Shown here: positions 1 through 6,220 of the stretch, in pieces
Position numbering within the stretch: the first letter of the stretch is position 1
How the letters are laid out: the number at the start of each line of letters is the position of its first letter
From: an uncultured SAR116 cluster alpha proteobacterium
Lineage (GTDB): Bacteria; Pseudomonadota; Alphaproteobacteria; Puniceispirillales; Puniceispirillaceae
DNA: 7,548 bases
Direction: 5' to 3'
Assembly: GCA_902520575.1 (NCBI GenBank)
Contig: CABYOG010000045.1
Location: 1-7,548 of the forward strand
Program-made: the position numbers and the translations under genes
The notes under the pieces: model-generated
Told to the model about the DNA's origin: nothing
The model's input: only the letters and a program-made list of their open reading frames with translations
Databases searched by the model: none

Positions 1-246
1 GCAGAAGAGAGATGGCAGAGGCTCTCAGCTGCAAAGCGCAGGCTTGCTGACCTAGAGCGGATTGTTCTTAACGACAAAAAACTTAGGAGCAAAACCAGTA
101 ATTTAGTCAAGCGGTCATTCCAATCTTTTGAGTTAACATTTCTAGCGCATGCATCTGTTGAAAACCAAAGTTCAATTCAAGGGCATTGGTTTGACCAAGT
201 CGGCATGAGCACCGATGATCTGATGTCAACAAGGGTATCAAAATAA
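1..246 (+). CDS. C-terminal end of an unrecognised protein (5'-partial)
   Basis: The frame is open from the first base and ends at TAA (244-246), giving the last 81 residues of a protein that begins upstream of the window. The first ~30 residues are rich in Arg, Lys, Glu, Leu and Ala (for example RLADLERIV) and look helical, possibly coiled coil. The rest is polar and ends in TRVSK. No membrane segment or catalytic motif is visible, and I do not recognise the family. Its stop overlaps the start of the next gene by one base (TAATG), which suggests translational coupling and membership in the same operon as the channel-like gene that follows. The product is therefore probably a partner of that membrane complex, but this rests on position alone. 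Coding status is supported by the open frame and the tight junction. Confidence 0.65.
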   Translation, partial: AEERWQRLSAAKRRLADLERIVLNDKKLRSKTSNLVKRSFQSFELTFLAHASVENQSSIQGHWFDQVGMSTDDLMSTRVSK

Positions 247-812
247 TGTCTCTAATAAACATCCAAAGGCACTATTCATCGGATATTTTTGGCATGTTTG
301 CTCGGGCATGCAGCTATATTGGTGGCGGTCTGGTTATAGTACTTGCTTATAGTGTTTATGCTACAGGAATGTCTGTTGAATTTATTTCTGAATGGGCATT
401 AAACGTTCTGGGTTTAAGCTTTATTGTGCTACTAGCAGCCCTTCTATTCGGTGCCGTTTTAGCTCTTTTAAAGGTTCAAAAACTTAGATCTTACAATGAA
501 GTCGAAGCGCAAAATTGGCGACAATTTGGACTACAGGCCAGCTCAGGTATAGCTACACTCGCGTTAACTTATACATTGCTTGGAATTTGTTTAGGTATTG
601 GTGGTCTCAGCGATGCAAATCTATCACCAGATACGATCAATCAAGTTATTGCAGACTTAACTGCACAATTCAGCACGGCGTTTATGTCATCTGTAATTGG
701 CTTACCTATATCAGCTGCAATGCGAACCATACTCATTATTTCGATGGCAGCGCCTTCCAGCAGTGCCAATTGCTGTAACCAAAACCATTTTAGATTGGAG
801 AAAAAGACATGA
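246..812 (+). CDS. MotA/TolQ/ExbB-type proton-channel subunit (small, four-helix)
   Basis: 188 residues with four predicted membrane helices, at about 22-40, 53-75, 101-120 and 143-168. The last two carry the family signature: LTYTLLGICLGIGGL matches the glycine-rich helix that reads LGLLGTVxG in ExbB, TolQ and ZorA, and AFMSSVIGLPISAAM matches the ExbB pattern ALxATAIGLxxAIPA. In known relatives five copies surround two single-helix ExbD/MotB partners and use ion flow to drive movement. A four-helix layout is closer to MotA and ZorA than to three-helix ExbB. Unusually, the cytoplasmic loop between helices 2 and 3 is only ~25 residues and there is no long C-terminal tail, so the usual torque or signalling domain is missing. 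AAGGG at 231-235 could serve as ribosome site. The stop overlaps the next start (ATGA). The last ~20 residues (SSSANCCNQNHF...) look atypical for a protein end. Family assignment is by eye. Confidence 0.7.
   Translation: MSLINIQRHYSSDIFGMFARACSYIGGGLVIVLAYSVYATGMSVEFISEWALNVLGLSFIVLLAALLFGAVLALLKVQKLRSYNEVEAQNWRQFGLQASSGIATLALTYTLLGICLGIGGLSDANLSPDTINQVIADLTAQFSTAFMSSVIGLPISAAMRTILIISMAAPSSSANCCNQNHFRLEKKT
796..800 (+). promoter_or_regulatory. Ribosome binding site inside the channel gene
   Basis: TGGAG lies 8 bases before the ATG at 809, inside the last codons of the channel gene. It supports the chosen start of the 221-residue protein and coupled translation through the ATGA overlap. Confidence 0.6.
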
Positions 813-1474
813 AATTTTTGGTATTTAACATAGTTGTCTTATTATCTCTTGGCTATTTAATAACAGGACAAAAAAACCAGTCCGTTGGTAATTGGCTTGA
901 TGCTCTGCCAGAAAAAATTCTCAATAGTTATGAAACGAAGGATTTGACGAACTTTTTGCCTGAAAAACAAGTTGAGCTTGCTCAGACACCCGCAAAAAAT
1001 GTAAGTGAAGTTGAGTCCTTGGTTTCAAAAAATGTTCAAGATAAAGAGGCTTTGCAAAGCAAAATATCTGCTGAAAAGCTGGAATTGTTAATTGAAGAAA
1101 CAGTAAGAAAATCAATTTCAGAACAAACTGAAAAGTTAAAGGGACAGCAAAAGCAGCGACTGATTTCAGAGAGTTCTGAAAATCTTGGAAGCGATATTAC
1201 GCAGACTGCTGATATAAGCAAAAAGATGGATGGTGCAAAACCACAAACAGTTTCAAAGAGTGATAAAGAGTTTGCTCGCGCCTTCGCAGAGTTCGCTAAA
1301 TCAGACCAAACAACAAAAGTGGATATGGACGCTTTTGGCAAAACCGCAGATCAGAATATTCAAGATGGTTCTGATGACGAAACTACTTTCATGAGTGCTT
1401 ACGAGCGCCAATTAGCCCTGTCGGATTTCATACAGAAAATGCAGATTGTCTCGGTTGAACGCGGCGGATTTTAG
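809..1474 (+). CDS. Unrecognised single-anchor envelope protein
   Basis: 221 residues. Residues 3-19 (FLVFNIVVLLSLGYLIT) form one hydrophobic stretch behind a single Lys, which fits an uncleaved signal anchor or a signal peptide, so the rest should lie in the periplasm. Residues 25-200 are hydrophilic, rich in Lys, Glu, Ser and Gln, and probably helical or partly disordered, with a coiled-coil-like part around 75-120. The C-terminus (FMSAYERQLALSDFIQKMQIVSV) looks like a short amphipathic segment that could be an interaction site. No enzyme motif is seen and I do not recognise the family. The start is supported by TGGAG at 796-800 and by the ATGA overlap with the channel gene. Organisation resembles the next protein (N-terminal anchor, low-complexity linker, more ordered C-terminus), so the two may work as a pair beside the channel. 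TonB or TolA-like analogy is only architectural. Confidence 0.7.
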   Translation: MKFLVFNIVVLLSLGYLITGQKNQSVGNWLDALPEKILNSYETKDLTNFLPEKQVELAQTPAKNVSEVESLVSKNVQDKEALQSKISAEKLELLIEETVRKSISEQTEKLKGQQKQRLISESSENLGSDITQTADISKKMDGAKPQTVSKSDKEFARAFAEFAKSDQTTKVDMDAFGKTADQNIQDGSDDETTFMSAYERQLALSDFIQKMQIVSVERGGF

Positions 1475-1477
1475 GCT

Positions 1478-2623
1478 ATGACAAAATCTCCTTTCATAAT
1501 CTGCTTAAATGCAGTTGCACTCCTGTTATTTGTGGGAATGGTTCTTCAGGAAAGAACCATTCCTCAAGCTGAAAGGCCAAAAGTAGAGTTGGCACCTCAA
1601 GAGAAGATAAAATCAAACCTACCAAAAACCCCAGTTAAGATATCCTCCAAAGAAATGCCTCCCGCACCTCAAAAGATAGCTCAACTGCAAGCGGAGCTAT
1701 TGTCGCAGCCGTTAAAGAGAGTAATAAAAAGAGAGCAAATAGAAAAAGAGAAGTCGGAACTACCACCACCTTTAAAATTTGCAGAAAGAGAGCAAACACA
1801 GCTAGAAAAATTGGATGCACCCCCACCTTTAAATTTTGCAAAAGAAGAGCATACAGAAAAAGAGAAGTTGGATCTGCCTCCACCTTTAAAAGCTGAAAGA
1901 AAAAATGATGCTAATGTGAACAGAGTAAAATCACTTGTTGCTCTTCAGCCTATTACGGTTGGTCAATCTTCAATCCTCTCAAGCTCCAAGCTAAATTCTG
2001 ACACAACCAAGCAAGCGCCCAAGGAAGTTGAGTTAGAGCAACCAAAACTCACTACCGTGTCAAAACCTAGTTTTGAGACAAGGAAATTGCAGGAGAGAAT
2101 GACTATATCTACAGCAGATATAAGTAAGGGCATGGCTATTTTACGTGAAACTGAGCAAGGAAAGCCTTTAAACTTTGAAATATTTTGGCCTCAAGATCGT
2201 GGCCAGTCTGAAAAACTTTATAATCTATTGAGCTCGTGCTATGGCATGCAATCAGCTCTACTTGATAATCAGGGAAACCTATATTTTCCCGCGAAGAAAA
2301 AAGGACGCCTTCCGTCTGGCTTTTCTCCGTTGCTTCACCAAGTTAAGCAGGCTGCAGCTTTCCGTGAGGCACAAAGATTAAATGCTCTTCGGGAAAGGCA
2401 TTCTCTCAACGAAACTGCTGTATCTTTGCGGGTGCATCGGCGAACAACCCACGCCGCACTGCTCTCCGGCCTTGAGAGATTATCGCGTAGACCCTTATCT
2501 GAATTCCATTCGATCTCTGCACGCTATGAAATTTCTGGAGGAGAGTTAGCTGTTTCAGATATAAAGTTCAATAATGTCTCAACATCAGGAAGTATTGCCT
2601 TGGGAGGAAGTAGTTGCGGCTGA
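1478..2623 (+). CDS. Single-anchor, proline-rich, TonB/TolA-like envelope protein (family unknown)
   Basis: 381 residues. An N-terminal anchor (about 6-23, FIICLNAVALLLFVGMVL) is followed by a long extended region rich in Pro, Lys, Glu and Gln (25-205). This includes a 19-residue tandem repeat with PPPL cores at 96-99, 115-118 and 134-137. A more ordered C-terminal region follows (about 215-381), containing NFEIFWPQDRGQSEKLYNL and a CYGMQSALLDNQGNLYFP stretch, then an Arg-rich helical part (290-340). Cys254 and Cys380 are the only cysteines outside the anchor and could form a disulfide. An anchor plus a Pro/Lys/Glu spacer plus a folded end is the layout of TonB and TolA, which cross the periplasm and are moved by ExbBD or TolQR-type channels. 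Here it follows a channel gene by two genes. No TonB C-terminal domain can be recognised, so function is inferred from layout. The start lies 3 bases after the previous stop. The end overlaps the convergent gene by 39 bp. Confidence 0.75.
   Translation: MTKSPFIICLNAVALLLFVGMVLQERTIPQAERPKVELAPQEKIKSNLPKTPVKISSKEMPPAPQKIAQLQAELLSQPLKRVIKREQIEKEKSELPPPLKFAEREQTQLEKLDAPPPLNFAKEEHTEKEKLDLPPPLKAERKNDANVNRVKSLVALQPITVGQSSILSSSKLNSDTTKQAPKEVELEQPKLTTVSKPSFETRKLQERMTISTADISKGMAILRETEQGKPLNFEIFWPQDRGQSEKLYNLLSSCYGMQSALLDNQGNLYFPAKKKGRLPSGFSPLLHQVKQAAAFREAQRLNALRERHSLNETAVSLRVHRRTTHAALLSGLERLSRRPLSEFHSISARYEISGGELAVSDIKFNNVSTSGSIALGGSSCG
1742..1906 (+). repeat. 57-bp in-frame tandem repeat coding a PPPL-containing 19-residue unit
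   Basis: Three clear copies occur with the proline core (PPPL) starting at bases 1763, 1820 and 1877, exactly 57 bp apart. Each copy has the form acidic/Lys run, hydrophobic-x, PPPL(K/N), then Phe-Ala or Ala and another charged run. The copies differ at the DNA level, so the array is old or diverging. An earlier PLK at residues 78-80 followed by a charged run may be a fourth, degraded unit. The repeat lengthens the extended spacer of the anchored protein and could vary in copy number between strains. Confidence 0.85.
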
Positions 2624-3907
2624 TGTTTCTATGTCTGTATTTATGTCGTCAGGCCTTAGAACAGGAGAAACGATAAGCCCGACACCGGCTGAAAGTATAG
2701 TATTTTTTAGGTTGCCTGATTCTAGTGGGTTAGAGATTAATTTTTGAAACCATTTGTATGGCTGATTAGTTGGCCGATCTGTAATTACCGCAATAAAGAA
2801 GATATATTCATCCGAGTTGGCCTGGATTCTGAACGGCAGGTTCTCAGCCGGCTCATTTTTTCTTAAAAATAAAATATCGTTGGTATGCTGCTTCAGTTTT
2901 CCATCAGAAGATTGTGAAACAATACTCATCGAAATGTTCAAGTTCTTATTAGAGACATTTTCCAATTCTATTTTATATTGGCAGGGATTGTAAAACCATT
3001 CTGGCAGCAGGCTTCCAGCTGATACTGAGACTCTTCCTCCTGGACAATTTGAATCATTTAAATTTTCCTGTTGGCTAATATAAAACTGAGCATGGGACTG
3101 GTTTTGCCGTGCCTTTCCCAGGAGGTATTGAGAGAAAATATTTGCTGTTAGCATCTGTACGAAAGTTCCTTCGTACTTGGTATCATTTAGTTGTCTGCTT
3201 AAAAAATTGAACCTACCTTGCTTTTCAAGTTCATGCCAAGAATAGATCAGTTTGAAAGGCAGAAAAGCGTAAGCAAATGTTGCTATCACTACAATTACAG
3301 CTAATGCTACGAATAGCTTGGGGCTTGTGAACTGATTTATCCAAGAGGTAGTACTTGGAGCGTTCGAGGGCACCCTCAAGATTCTCTTAACCTCTGATAT
3401 TTTTGTGACCCTGTGGATTGTAACAATGTCTTTATCTACATCTGGCATTTGGTCTGCATTATCAGGATGCAGAAAAACATCAATTTTTTTGCCCATGTCT
3501 CTAGCTTCTTCTAAGAGCTCTTTTGAAGCTTCCCACTTCTCAGCTATGTGTTTAACAGGAAGAATATTTAAAGATGCGTTTATTGTGCCTGAGGCCCATA
3601 CATATTGCAGTGTTTTGTTGTCTTGATTATCTGCCCAACTTAAATGCGCAATGCACATACCTAGATGCCAACTGCTACCTTGAGTAATGGCTGATGAAAT
3701 GTCTGTACGAAACGTTTTTTTCCCCGTTAGTTTTTCTATTATACCTGTCGGAGAGCGCACGAAATCATTGTAAGCGTTACTAATTGGTAAAGCTTTGAAG
3801 GTGTCAGTTAGGCATATAACCGAGGGTAGGCCGGGTGTTTCCTCTGAAATTGCTGTGATTTCAACTGGGCCCTCAGTGGTGGCAATCCAATATCTGGGCT
3901 TCTTCAA
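2585..3907 (-). CDS. Membrane-anchored Lon-like (S16-type) peptidase-domain protein
   Basis: 440 residues in three parts. Residues ~1-178 resemble the Lon proteolytic domain. QGSSWHLGMCIAHLSWA (76-92) aligns with Lon DGPSAGIAMCTALVSC. VWASGTINASLNILPVKHIAEKW (103-125) aligns with Lon TGEITLRGQVLPIGGLKEKL. The end near 160-177 (IVTIHRVTKISEVKRIL) aligns with Lon IHPVKRIEEVL. The Lon dyad Ser679/Lys722 corresponds to S79 and K124, 45 residues apart against 43. No ATPase motifs are present. One membrane helix follows (~197-217), then ~220 residues, probably periplasmic and beta-rich, with Cys288 and Cys309 able to pair. Topology is inferred: the Lon-like part should be cytosolic. The start is TTG at 3905-3907, overlapping the previous stop as TTGA, with GGAG at 3919-3922. 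The next Met is residue 84, which would destroy the domain. It could act as a protease, as a self-cleaving signal protein, or as a binding domain if inactive. Confidence 0.65.
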   Translation of the reverse strand: MKKPRYWIATTEGPVEITAISEETPGLPSVICLTDTFKALPISNAYNDFVRSPTGIIEKLTGKKTFRTDISSAITQGSSWHLGMCIAHLSWADNQDNKTLQYVWASGTINASLNILPVKHIAEKWEASKELLEEARDMGKKIDVFLHPDNADQMPDVDKDIVTIHRVTKISEVKRILRVPSNAPSTTSWINQFTSPKLFVALAVIVVIATFAYAFLPFKLIYSWHELEKQGRFNFLSRQLNDTKYEGTFVQMLTANIFSQYLLGKARQNQSHAQFYISQQENLNDSNCPGGRVSVSAGSLLPEWFYNPCQYKIELENVSNKNLNISMSIVSQSSDGKLKQHTNDILFLRKNEPAENLPFRIQANSDEYIFFIAVITDRPTNQPYKWFQKLISNPLESGNLKNTILSAGVGLIVSPVLRPDDINTDIETSAATTSSQGNTS

Positions 3908-4467
3908 CGAATAAAAAACTCCGCCTTGTGATTTTGGAAGGCGCCAATCATTTTGTCATTCGCATCCAACAACAGTACTGTATTTTGAAACGCAAAATCT
4001 GGAAGCTTTTTAACGTAAACGCCCTCATTGAACAGACAGTACAAATGTTGAGTGTTGCTGTCCAGATTGAGCTCAAAAGCTTCATTTAATGTTATTTCAA
4101 GATAAGCTGCTCCATCACCTCGAGAAGAAAAGGTCAGTTTCATTGAAAAATCTTCAGCTTCGCGTGATGTCAGTAGATCACTTGATGCAGCTGCTTGCGC
4201 AGGGTTGTGGGCAGCAGACAAAGCTCTAAGGGCTCTGTTCATTTGTTGCCTTGCTTGCAGATTTTTAGAGATGTATTTCAAAGTTTCCTGATTTGCCTCC
4301 GGGTCTAAAACAGCTCTCATTATATCCGCGAAGGCTATCGTGTTGAAGCGTTCCTCAATTTGCGCTTGGCTCAAAGCTGCATTCACTGATTGCGTCAGTT
4401 GCAGTCCTGCAAATAGATGACTCGTGATTTTAAGTTGAGCATCGTGCTCAGCTTTGTTTGTGTTCAT
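3904..4467 (-). CDS. Unrecognised 187-residue protein, probably cytoplasmic
   Basis: 187 residues without signal peptide or membrane segment. Residues 1-100 are strongly helical and rich in Ala, Gln and Leu (for example LKYISKNLQARQQMNRAL). From about 105 the sequence alternates hydrophobic and polar residues as in a beta-rich domain (FSMKLTFSS, AYLEITLNEAFELNL, HLYCLFNEGVYV, NTVLLLDAN), ending in FFIR. I know no family for it and see no catalytic motif. It starts inside the end of the 582-residue gene (20-bp overlap), using GGAGAGA just upstream, and its stop overlaps the TTG start of the Lon-like gene by 4 bp. Such tight coupling on both sides usually means the three products are made together, often as subunits of one assembly. 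It may be an adaptor for, or a substrate of, the Lon-like protein, but this is inference from position. Confidence 0.75.
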   Translation of the reverse strand: MNTNKAEHDAQLKITSHLFAGLQLTQSVNAALSQAQIEERFNTIAFADIMRAVLDPEANQETLKYISKNLQARQQMNRALRALSAAHNPAQAAASSDLLTSREAEDFSMKLTFSSRGDGAAYLEITLNEAFELNLDSNTQHLYCLFNEGVYVKKLPDFAFQNTVLLLDANDKMIGAFQNHKAEFFIR

Positions 4468-6196
4468 CTATCTCTCCATAAAGTGAATTGAATGACTTGA
4501 AAAAAATTTGCTTATCCTCAGCTGCCAGCTGAGCAAGTTGATCTTCCTTCTCAGTTAACAAAGAATTTTCAAACACATTTTTTATGAAATTGCTTATCTT
4601 TATCAACTTCGGGACGCTTCTAATTATCTCTTCACTCCATAGTGAAAAATCGTCCTCATCCTGAGACTTTCTTCGGTTGAGCCCGCTACGCCTGTACTTT
4701 TGAAAATTATCTTTCATTTTTTTTGCTATTTCTGGAAGCTCTTTTGGGATAATTTTTAAGATCTTCTCTGCATAAACTTGTGCTTCTTTTGTTGAAACAT
4801 GTTTGCCCTCTAGTATCTTAGATTGTTCTTTTAAAAACCGCTCTAATTGATTTCGATTTTCCCCCTGAGAGGCTTCCAGTAGGGTAGTAAGCCCAAAGTG
4901 ATAGCCAGTCTCAATTAAACGGCAGGCACTAGTAAATGCGAGCTCTTCACACGTAATCGCAAGCCTCTTGAGCTCACGCCTATGTTGAAGGTACTGTTCA
5001 TTTGGAATTTTCATCATGCCTTCAAGTACAGGTTGAGTGCTATGATTTTTTCTCTTTTTTTCAACTAGCTGGAATTGAGTTGGTGAGAATGTTGACAGCC
5101 TGAACTCAGATTTGAAAATAAATTCAGCTTGTCTTCCAAGCTGGCATAAGGGTTCGATTTTCCCAATCTCTTTTTTGTTTAAAAGTTTAATGGTCTTGAG
5201 TTTTTTTGCACTGACTTCCTCTAGAAGTGTCAATGGACTTTCGTTTTCTTTGTTGCATACAAAATCAAAGCTATCACTTGTTAAGCAGGGTTGAAAAAAT
5301 TCTGTTTGGCCCGCAAGCTCTTGTTCACGCTCAATCCATTTCCTATGAGTAACCCTATCAACCTCTGTGAGTTTTGGTTCATCCGTGCCATTCAAGTCTT
5401 CAATAGGCTCGAACGCTAACTGATGTGAAGATGAGAGTGCGTCTCTAAACATTGCCCACGAAAAAACACATGAGCTGTAAAGTTTGAGTCGCAACTTTTC
5501 GTCATGTTTATTAAGATCCCAAAAATCGAAAATCATATCATCTGCTATAAGTTCAGATAGGTGTCTCGTAGTTTGATTCTCTTGGCTTAAAGTTTTCACA
5601 TAATTGGTAAACAGGTCAGCCCTATCCTGGGCGGAAGACGTTGGAAGCCTATCTTTCAGATAGGCATACATATCCCTGGATATTTCATTTGATATTGATT
5701 TAATATCATTTTGTTTAGGTTTATTGCCCAAAAATTCATAATATTTCTGCATTTGGACGGGGTCAATGATTTCAATGAGAAAGTCAAAAAGGCATAAACT
5801 TAAGGGAGCTTGTGATAGGCTGTAGGCAAACCAAACTTTGCCATGGTTATCTTTGAACTCTATTGATTTGGCTTGGATCAAGATACTACTTGTTGAAGGA
5901 TTTTGGTTAAGCAAATGCTCGACTGTATTTTTAGAGATTGTGCCAGTAAACTGATATAGATTTTCAAACGTTACTCCCGAAGCTGATAAGGCGGAGAGTA
6001 AATGACACATCGAATAAACATGTAAACTATAGTTTTGCGTACCAATCATAAGAATGGTTTTGTCCACAATTTTTTTTGAATGTCGCGCGCATTCGTTACT
6101 GCTGGTTGCTTCCCTCAAATTTACAAGCTTTTGAAGTAAGTCATCCGCTGGGGGATGGATGCGAAATTGCGGCCAGTTTTGAAAAATATTGTCCAT
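4448..6196 (-). CDS. Unrecognised 582-residue soluble protein
   Basis: 582 residues with no signal peptide and no convincing membrane helix, so probably cytoplasmic. It is mostly helical and charged. Residues 1-250 hold several hydrophobic helical patches (VYSMCHLLSALSASG; LSLCLFDFLIEII). The middle (about 260-380) is polar. The C-terminal ~180 residues are Lys/Glu-rich and may include coiled coil (LERFLKEQSKILEGKH; IPKELPEIAKKMKDNFQKYR). Cysteines are scattered and do not form a zinc-binding pattern, and no Walker A, helicase or nuclease motif is visible. I do not recognise a family. It follows the lytic transglycosylase by 24 bp. No clear Shine-Dalgarno precedes the ATG, so it may be weakly translated or coupled. 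Its end overlaps the next gene by 20 bp. Size and helical content fit a scaffold or regulator working at the membrane base of the complex. That is an inference only. Confidence 0.8.
   Translation of the reverse strand: MDNIFQNWPQFRIHPPADDLLQKLVNLREATSSNECARHSKKIVDKTILMIGTQNYSLHVYSMCHLLSALSASGVTFENLYQFTGTISKNTVEHLLNQNPSTSSILIQAKSIEFKDNHGKVWFAYSLSQAPLSLCLFDFLIEIIDPVQMQKYYEFLGNKPKQNDIKSISNEISRDMYAYLKDRLPTSSAQDRADLFTNYVKTLSQENQTTRHLSELIADDMIFDFWDLNKHDEKLRLKLYSSCVFSWAMFRDALSSSHQLAFEPIEDLNGTDEPKLTEVDRVTHRKWIEREQELAGQTEFFQPCLTSDSFDFVCNKENESPLTLLEEVSAKKLKTIKLLNKKEIGKIEPLCQLGRQAEFIFKSEFRLSTFSPTQFQLVEKKRKNHSTQPVLEGMMKIPNEQYLQHRRELKRLAITCEELAFTSACRLIETGYHFGLTTLLEASQGENRNQLERFLKEQSKILEGKHVSTKEAQVYAEKILKIIPKELPEIAKKMKDNFQKYRRSGLNRRKSQDEDDFSLWSEEIIRSVPKLIKISNFIKNVFENSLLTEKEDQLAQLAAEDKQIFFKSFNSLYGEIDEHKQS
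4471..4477 (-). promoter_or_regulatory. Ribosome binding site for the 187-residue gene
   Basis: On the minus strand GGAGAGA lies just before ATG (4465-4467), within the final codons of the 582-residue gene. It is one of the clearer Shine-Dalgarno sequences here and decides this start, which creates the 20-bp overlap. Confidence 0.65.
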
Positions 6197-6220
6197 TTAG
6201 TTACAAAGTTCTAATAACAG

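Noticed and set aside
246..812. Calling the locus a Zorya defence system
   Set aside because: The channel core resembles ZorA, but there is no ZorA tail, no ZorB peptidoglycan-binding domain, and no ZorC/ZorD helicase or ZorE nuclease.
921..1341. Minus-strand open frames opposite the 221-residue gene
   Set aside because: They mirror a Lys/Glu-rich coding region, have Phe- and Ser-rich content typical of antisense shadows, and would break a compact plus-strand operon.
1635..1883. Minus-strand frame rich in Leu and Phe, looking like a membrane protein
   Set aside because: It is the antisense reading of the charged, proline-rich repeat; the apparent hydrophobicity comes from reversed Lys/Glu codons.
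246..2623. Tol-Pal or TonB-ExbB-ExbD assignment
   Set aside because: No TolB, Pal or TonB C-terminal domain is recognisable, and the ExbD-like gene is on the opposite strand with unrelated neighbours.
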